A stretch of DNA of 37,416 nucleotides, taken from the NCBI RefSeq assembly GCF_013302895.1, contig NZ_VJOK01000001.1, positions 2,822,612-2,860,027 on the forward strand, read 5' to 3'. The notes beneath the pieces are model-generated. The model was not told where the DNA came from. It saw only the letters and a program-made list of their open reading frames with translations, and did no database searches. The translations under genes and the position numbers were made by a program. The stretch comes from Streptomyces albus subsp. chlorinus (lineage in GTDB: Bacteria > Actinomycetota > Actinomycetes > Streptomycetales > Streptomycetaceae). Positions 33,350-37,416 of the stretch are shown here, piece after piece; the stretch's first letter is position 1; each line of letters begins with the position of its first letter.

Positions 33350-34027
33350 TCAGCTGGGTCCGGCCTTGTAGCCCACGCCGCGCACGGTCACCACGATCTC
33401 CGGACGCTCCGGGTCCTTCTCGACCTTCGACCGCAGCCGCTGCACATGCACATTCACCAGCCGCGTGTCCGCCGCGTGCCGGTACCCCCACACCTGCTCC
33501 AGCAGCACCTCGCGCGTGAACACCTGCCACGGCTTGCGCGCCAGCGCCACCAGCAGATCGAACTCCAACGGGGTCAGGGCTATGGACTGCCCGTCCCGCT
33601 TCACCGAGTGCCCCGCCACATCGATGACAAGGTCACCGATGGCCAGCTGCTCCGGCGCCGGCTCCTCGGAACGGCGCAGCCGCGCCCGGATCCGCGCCAC
33701 CAGCTCCTTCGGCTTGAACGGCTTGACGATGTAGTCGTCCGCACCCGACTCCAGCCCGACCACCACATCGACCGTGTCGCTCTTGGCGGTGAGCATGACC
33801 ACCGGCACCCCGGACTCCGCCCGGATCAGCCGGCACACCTCGATACCGTCCCTCCCGGGCAGCATCAGGTCGAGCAGCACCAGGTCCGGCTTGGTCTCCC
33901 GGAAGGCGGCTAGCGCCTTGTCGCCGTCCGCGACGAACGACGGTTCGAAACCTTCTCCGCGCAGCACAATGCCGAGCATCTCTGCCAGTGCGGTGTCGTC
34001 ATCGACGACAAGGACGCGTCCCTTCAT
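33350..34027 (-). CDS. mtrA: response regulator MtrA
   Basis: A 225-aa OmpR/PhoB-type regulator. Receiver: D9-D11 acidic pocket, phospho-acceptor D53 (LVLLDLMLPG), T80 (MLTAKS) and K102 (YIVKPF). The winged helix (about 130-222) includes LTPLEFDLLVALARKPWQVFTREVL and VHVQRLRSKVEKDPERPEIVVTVRGVGYK. MtrA is the master regulator partnered with MtrB; in Streptomyces it controls development and antibiotic clusters, in mycobacteria replication and division. The gene start overlaps the mtnA stop by 4 bp (ATGA), so at least part of its expression is coupled to mtnA; an internal promoter inside mtnA is possible but I could not identify one. Confidence 0.98.
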   Translation of the reverse strand: MKGRVLVVDDDTALAEMLGIVLRGEGFEPSFVADGDKALAAFRETKPDLVLLDLMLPGRDGIEVCRLIRAESGVPVVMLTAKSDTVDVVVGLESGADDYIVKPFKPKELVARIRARLRRSEEPAPEQLAIGDLVIDVAGHSVKRDGQSIALTPLEFDLLVALARKPWQVFTREVLLEQVWGYRHAADTRLVNVHVQRLRSKVEKDPERPEIVVTVRGVGYKAGPS

Positions 34028-35163
34028 GACCTCATCATCCCATTAGCCGATCGTGACGCCTTCCTTCGTGACGCGGAACACAGCTCCGCGATGCCGGCCG
34101 CCGTGACCGGAGAGGCCACTCCCTCCTCCGTCACCACTGCCGTCACCAGCGCCGACGGCGTCACATCGAACGCAGGATTGTAGGCGGGCGCACCCACCGG
34201 AGCCAGCACCGCCGATCCGGCCCCGCCCGCCCCCGGGCCACCACCCCGCTCCCAGGGCCCCTCGGTCACCTCGTGCGCGGCCCGCTGCTCCACCTCGATG
34301 TCGGCCCCGGAGGCCGTTTCCAGATCGATCGTGGTGACCGGAGCCACCACCACGAACGGCACCTCGTGGTATCCGGCCAGCACCGCCAGTGGATACGTCC
34401 CCACCTTGTTCGCCACCGAGCCGTCCGCCGCGATCCGGTCGGCGCCCACCAGGACCGCGTCGACCTCACCGGCCGCGAACAGCGACCCCGCCGCGTTGTC
34501 CGCCAGCACGCTGTAGGCCATCCCCTCCCTGGCCGCCTCGTACGCCGTCAACCGCGCCCCCTGCAGCAGCGGACGCGTCTCCCCCACCCACAGCCGCCGC
34601 AACTCACCGGCCCGGTGCACCGCCTTCACCACGGCCAGCGCCGTTCCGCGCCCGCCCGAGACCAGCGTCCCCGTGTTGCAGTGCGTCAGGATCCGCAGCC
34701 CGCCCCCGGGCACCAGCTCCTCCAGCAGCGCGCTCCCGTGCTCCGCCATCCGGTCACTCGCCTCGGCGTCCTCCCGGTGCAGCGCCCGCGCCTCCGCCAG
34801 CGCCAGCTCGGCAGCACGCCGCTCCCCCGCGCCCTCACGCACCGCCGCCCGGTGGACGGCCTCCACCCGACGCGCCCCGTACCCGAGGTTCACCGCCGTC
34901 GGCCGCGCGTGCGCCAGCTGGTCGGCCGCGTCCGCCACGTCGAACCCCCGCGCGGCCGCCAGCGCGACCCCGTACGCACCGGCGATCCCCAGCAGCGGCG
35001 CGCCCCGCACCGCAAGCGACTGGATGGCCTCCACCAGAGCCGGCACATCCGTGCACACCAGCTCCGTCTCCTCACGGGGCAACCGCGTCTGGTCGAGGAG
35101 CACCACGACGGGGCCCTCGGGCAACTCCTCGTAACGGATCACGGGCACACACTCTTCAGCCAT
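34024..35163 (-). CDS. mtnA: S-methyl-5-thioribose-1-phosphate isomerase
   Basis: A 379-aa enzyme of the methionine salvage pathway; it converts 5-methylthioribose-1-phosphate to the ribulose isomer in the cytosol. Family motifs are complete: RGAPLLGIAGAYG (53-65), catalytic Cys162 in THCNTG, GETRPLLQGARLTAYE, catalytic Asp242 in VGADRIAADGSVANKVGTY, and YNPAFDVTP near the C-terminus, which matches the eIF2B-like fold. The start at 35163 gives the standard length; the open frame continues far upstream but only as antisense of the divergent gene. It is the first gene of the mtnA-mtrA-mtrB-lpqB unit, an arrangement different from mycobacteria, where tmk and sahH precede mtrA. Confidence 0.95.
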   Translation of the reverse strand: MAEECVPVIRYEELPEGPVVVLLDQTRLPREETELVCTDVPALVEAIQSLAVRGAPLLGIAGAYGVALAAARGFDVADAADQLAHARPTAVNLGYGARRVEAVHRAAVREGAGERRAAELALAEARALHREDAEASDRMAEHGSALLEELVPGGGLRILTHCNTGTLVSGGRGTALAVVKAVHRAGELRRLWVGETRPLLQGARLTAYEAAREGMAYSVLADNAAGSLFAAGEVDAVLVGADRIAADGSVANKVGTYPLAVLAGYHEVPFVVVAPVTTIDLETASGADIEVEQRAAHEVTEGPWERGGGPGAGGAGSAVLAPVGAPAYNPAFDVTPSALVTAVVTEEGVASPVTAAGIAELCSASRRKASRSANGMMRS

Positions 35164-35295
35164 CCGCCCAGTCTGCCCTCCACACGCAGACCGCTTGAAG
35201 AGCGTCGCCCGCTCCCGCCTGGCCTCGACCGGTCCCGCCCGTGGCACGATGGTCAGCCAACCAGGCACGGGACTACCCACACGAGGTGACCTCAC
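35164..35295. promoter_or_regulatory. divergent promoter region, mtnA operon / membrane protein gene
   Basis: 132 bp between two divergent starts, so both promoters, including the main one for mtnA-mtrAB-lpqB, must be here. On the plus strand CACGAT (35244-35249) is a possible -10. No clear -35/-10 pair is visible. The plus-strand gene has a GAGGTGA ribosome site just before its GTG. Confidence 0.45.
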
Positions 35296-36906
35296 GTGAA
35301 CGACTCCCCGGGCTGGGCTTCGCCCGGATCTTCTTCGCCCGACCCCGCCCCCGACACAGCCGACCAGGACCAGGGGACCCCGGGCGACGACACGGAGCAC
35401 ACCACCTCCGAGGCCACCCCAGCCACCCCGGCCACGCCCCACCCCGCGAAGACCGACACCCCCGGGGGAGCCGACACCTCCACGGACGAGTCCGCCGGCC
35501 AGACCGCGGACAGCCGCCCGGCCGGACAGACGGGAGGTCCTGCGGACGAACGCGCGGCCACCTCTTCGAAGAAGAACGACGCGCCCACGGGGAAGAGCGG
35601 CACGTCCTCGAAGAAGGGCGCCGACGGACGCACCGACGAGCCCACCGACGGCCACGGCCCCACGCGCACCCACACCGACGAACGGCCTCCCAACTGGGCC
35701 CCAGAACAGCCGCCCGCCGCCCCTCAGGGCTGGGCCTGGGGCAGCCCGCAGAGCAGTCGCGGCCCCGGACGCGTCCCGGGCCAGCAACGAGGCCGCGGAC
35801 CCGGCCGGCCCACGGGTCGCTCGCGGGGCACCACCCCGTCGTCCGGCACCGGCTCCGCCCCTGCCCAGGGCTGGAACACCGCGGGCTGGAACTCCGGCTG
35901 GACCCAGCCGCCCCAGGCACCCAAGCCCGGGGTCGTGCCCCTGCGCCCCCTCGGCGTCGGAGAGATCCTCGACGGCTCCGTCAGCACCATTCGCGCGCAC
36001 TGGCGCACGGTCCTCGGCATCTCCCTGGCCGTCGCGGTCATCACCGAACTGGTCTCCGCCCTCGTCACGGGCTTCTGGCTCGGTGACACCAACGAACTCG
36101 ACGCCCTTGCCAAGAAGGACAACCCCGGCCTGGGCGAGCTGAAGAACGCCCTCACCGACGCCCTCAGCAGCCTCACCGTCATCGGTATCGTCGGCATGCT
36201 CGGGAGCGTCATCGCCACCGGGATGCTCACCGTCGTCGTCAGCCGCGCGGTACTGGGCCGCCACGTCACCCTCGGCGACGCCTGGCGCGACTCCAGACCT
36301 CAACTACCGCGTCTGCTCGGGCTGCTGGTCCTCATCCCCCTCCTGGTGTCCGCGGCAGTGTTCGTCTGCATGCTCCCCGGAGTGCTCACCTCACTCGCCG
36401 GGGCGGGCAACCTGGCACTCCCCCTCCTTTTCCTCGGCCTCCTCGCCGGCATCGCCGCCGGAGCATGGATCTGGGTCCGCTTCTGCCTCGCACCGCCGGC
36501 ACTGATGCTGGAGAAGCGGGGCGCCATCCATGCGCTGCGCCGCTCGGTCAAGCTGGTGAACGGGAACTGGTGGCGCGTCCTCGGTATCCAGCTCCTCGCC
36601 CTGGTCCTGATCGCTGCCGTCTCCTTCGTCGTCTCCATGCCGACCGCAGTCGTCTCCGCACTCCTCAGCGGCGGGGCCACTCTCACCGACTCAGCGACCT
36701 CGACGGGCTGGACAGCCCTCCTCATCAACGGCATCGGCTCCGTCGTGGCCTCCGCCCTCTCCCTCCCGCTCACCGCCGGGATCACCGCTCTCCTCTACCT
36801 CGACCAGCGGATCCGCCGCGAGGCCCTCGACCTCGAACTGGCCCGCGCCGCGGGCGTCCCTGGCTACGACCGCCCCGAGCCCGAGCGGCCCACCACGGAC
36901 CGCTGA
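35296..36906 (+). CDS. multi-pass membrane protein, glycerophosphodiester phosphodiesterase membrane-domain-like
   Basis: A 536-aa protein. Residues 1 to about 210 are hydrophilic and disordered, rich in Pro, Thr, Ser, Asp and Gly with KK pairs (SSKKNDAP, SSKKGADG). From LRPLGVGEILDGSVSTIRAHWRTVLG onward there is the six-helix membrane domain found in GPDPase_memb/DUF7544-type actinobacterial proteins. The conserved WVRFCLAPPALMLEKRGAIHALRRSVKLVNGNWWRVLGI repeat-end motif is visible and the LYLDQRIRREALDLEL tail is cytosolic. No catalytic phosphodiesterase domain is attached, so the function is unknown. The start is GTG 35296, with GAGGTGA 6 nt upstream. It sits divergently to mtnA. Confidence 0.85.
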   Translation: MNDSPGWASPGSSSPDPAPDTADQDQGTPGDDTEHTTSEATPATPATPHPAKTDTPGGADTSTDESAGQTADSRPAGQTGGPADERAATSSKKNDAPTGKSGTSSKKGADGRTDEPTDGHGPTRTHTDERPPNWAPEQPPAAPQGWAWGSPQSSRGPGRVPGQQRGRGPGRPTGRSRGTTPSSGTGSAPAQGWNTAGWNSGWTQPPQAPKPGVVPLRPLGVGEILDGSVSTIRAHWRTVLGISLAVAVITELVSALVTGFWLGDTNELDALAKKDNPGLGELKNALTDALSSLTVIGIVGMLGSVIATGMLTVVVSRAVLGRHVTLGDAWRDSRPQLPRLLGLLVLIPLLVSAAVFVCMLPGVLTSLAGAGNLALPLLFLGLLAGIAAGAWIWVRFCLAPPALMLEKRGAIHALRRSVKLVNGNWWRVLGIQLLALVLIAAVSFVVSMPTAVVSALLSGGATLTDSATSTGWTALLINGIGSVVASALSLPLTAGITALLYLDQRIRREALDLELARAAGVPGYDRPEPERPTTDR

Positions 36907-37416
36907 CACCAGGCCGGGGGCCTGGCCACCCCGCACGTCACTCCACGCCGCCGTACTCAACGAGACGTCTGCCCTGGCCAGTTGGGGCGACAAGCTGGTC
37001 ACCACCCCCGGCTCCTGGACCCGCCCGACAACCGCCCTTCTCCCTATACCCCACCACGCCCCGGCCTGACCAACAGGCCGGGGTTATGTCACTCCGGACG
37101 CCATCCAGGCTTCCGCCCTGTCCACACCCCGGCACCGGATCCGACTGTGGCCCAAGGCCGACCAGGGGACGTCACCGCGGCCGGCTCACCAACACATCCC
37201 TCTCCCCAAACCGGCCCCCGCTGACGGAGCGGTCCCTTACCTCCCCTCCTGCTGACCAGCATCGCTGACCTTGCCCTGGCGGGGCTAGGGAAGAGGCTCC
37301 TATTCACTCAAAGCGGTGACACTTCAGTTCGACCATACGAACATGTGTCCGCTCTGCGCCTGCGGCATCTTGAAGTCCAGGAGATGCAAACCAGGAAATG
37401 CATTGGGAGAAGTAGA
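36907..37416. other. 510-bp right-end region: terminators, then AT-richer DNA
   Basis: A small hairpin CCAGGCC/GGCCTGG (about 36910-36926) directly follows the membrane protein gene. Bases 36930-37260 are GC-rich without coding bias. From about 37270 to the end the sequence becomes distinctly AT-richer. It contains a GTTCG/CGAAC inverted repeat (37328-37343) and an ATG at 37343 whose frame (MCPLCACGIL...) stays open to the window edge but has no ribosome site. Nothing here can be named. Confidence 0.4.
37059..37083 (+). terminator. strong terminator CCCCGGCCTG / CAGGCCGGGG
   Basis: A perfect 10-bp stem with a 5-nt loop, followed by TTATGT. It is 153 bp downstream of the membrane protein gene; it may serve that gene or mark the end of an unit entering from the right. 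Confidence 0.7.

Noticed and set aside
34400..36303. Extended mtnA frame starting at 36303
   Set aside because: The part upstream of 35163 is antisense to the divergent membrane protein gene; MtnA has its normal length from 35163.

Overview
The window is Streptomyces-type chromosomal DNA. It is very GC-rich, real genes almost always have G or C at the third codon position, and GTG starts are used for secA, hpf and the GTG-started membrane gene near the right end. The block secA - orphan NarL-type regulator - hpf - comF - lpqB - mtrB - mtrA - mtnA is the conserved actinobacterial core neighbourhood. I see no rRNA, tRNA, CRISPR array, transposase or phage gene.

Left third (1-12.8 kb): an accessory-looking set of cell-envelope glycan genes with alternating strands. 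It holds a hexapeptide-repeat sugar N-acetyltransferase (-), an AftB-like GT-C membrane arabinofuranosyltransferase homologue (+), a class I SAM methyltransferase that appears frameshifted near its 3' end (-), a membrane acyltransferase-3 with a collagen-like N-terminus and a Gly/Thr-repeat tail (-), a GT4 glycosyltransferase with a large uncharacterised C-terminal extension (+), and a membrane-anchored TagB/TagF-like glycerophosphotransferase (-). Together they suggest assembly and decoration of a cell-wall glycopolymer, though no polymer can be named from the sequence.

Middle (12.8-21.4 kb): the giant NAD-dependent glutamate dehydrogenase (-), a HAD phosphatase-like protein (-), a DUF6912-like protein (-) and an Rv3235-family protein (+). 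About 1 kb of gene-free DNA follows, built of 17-20 bp degenerate repeats and bounded by two very strong palindromic terminators.

Right half (21.4-37.4 kb): secA (-), a GNAT acetyltransferase (+), a YcaQ-like winged-helix protein (+), a NarL-type response regulator (-), hpf (-) with a highly structured leader, comF (-), then the mtnA-mtrA-mtrB-lpqB operon (-). In that operon mtnA/mtrA and mtrB/lpqB overlap by 4 bp and mtrA/mtrB are 1 bp apart. A divergent multi-pass membrane protein gene (+) and a strong terminator lie near the right end.

Functionally the right half joins protein export (SecA), envelope sensing and cell-cycle/development control (MtrAB-LpqB), ribosome hibernation (HPF) and methionine salvage (MtnA). 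The most interesting non-coding signals are: the hpf leader, with six hairpins and a perfect anti-Shine-Dalgarno complement that has no suitably spaced start codon; the nested inverted repeat downstream of hpf; three GTCACAGG repeats upstream of the glutamate dehydrogenase promoter, which resemble mycobacterial MtrA boxes; and the recurrent 17-18 bp minisatellites.
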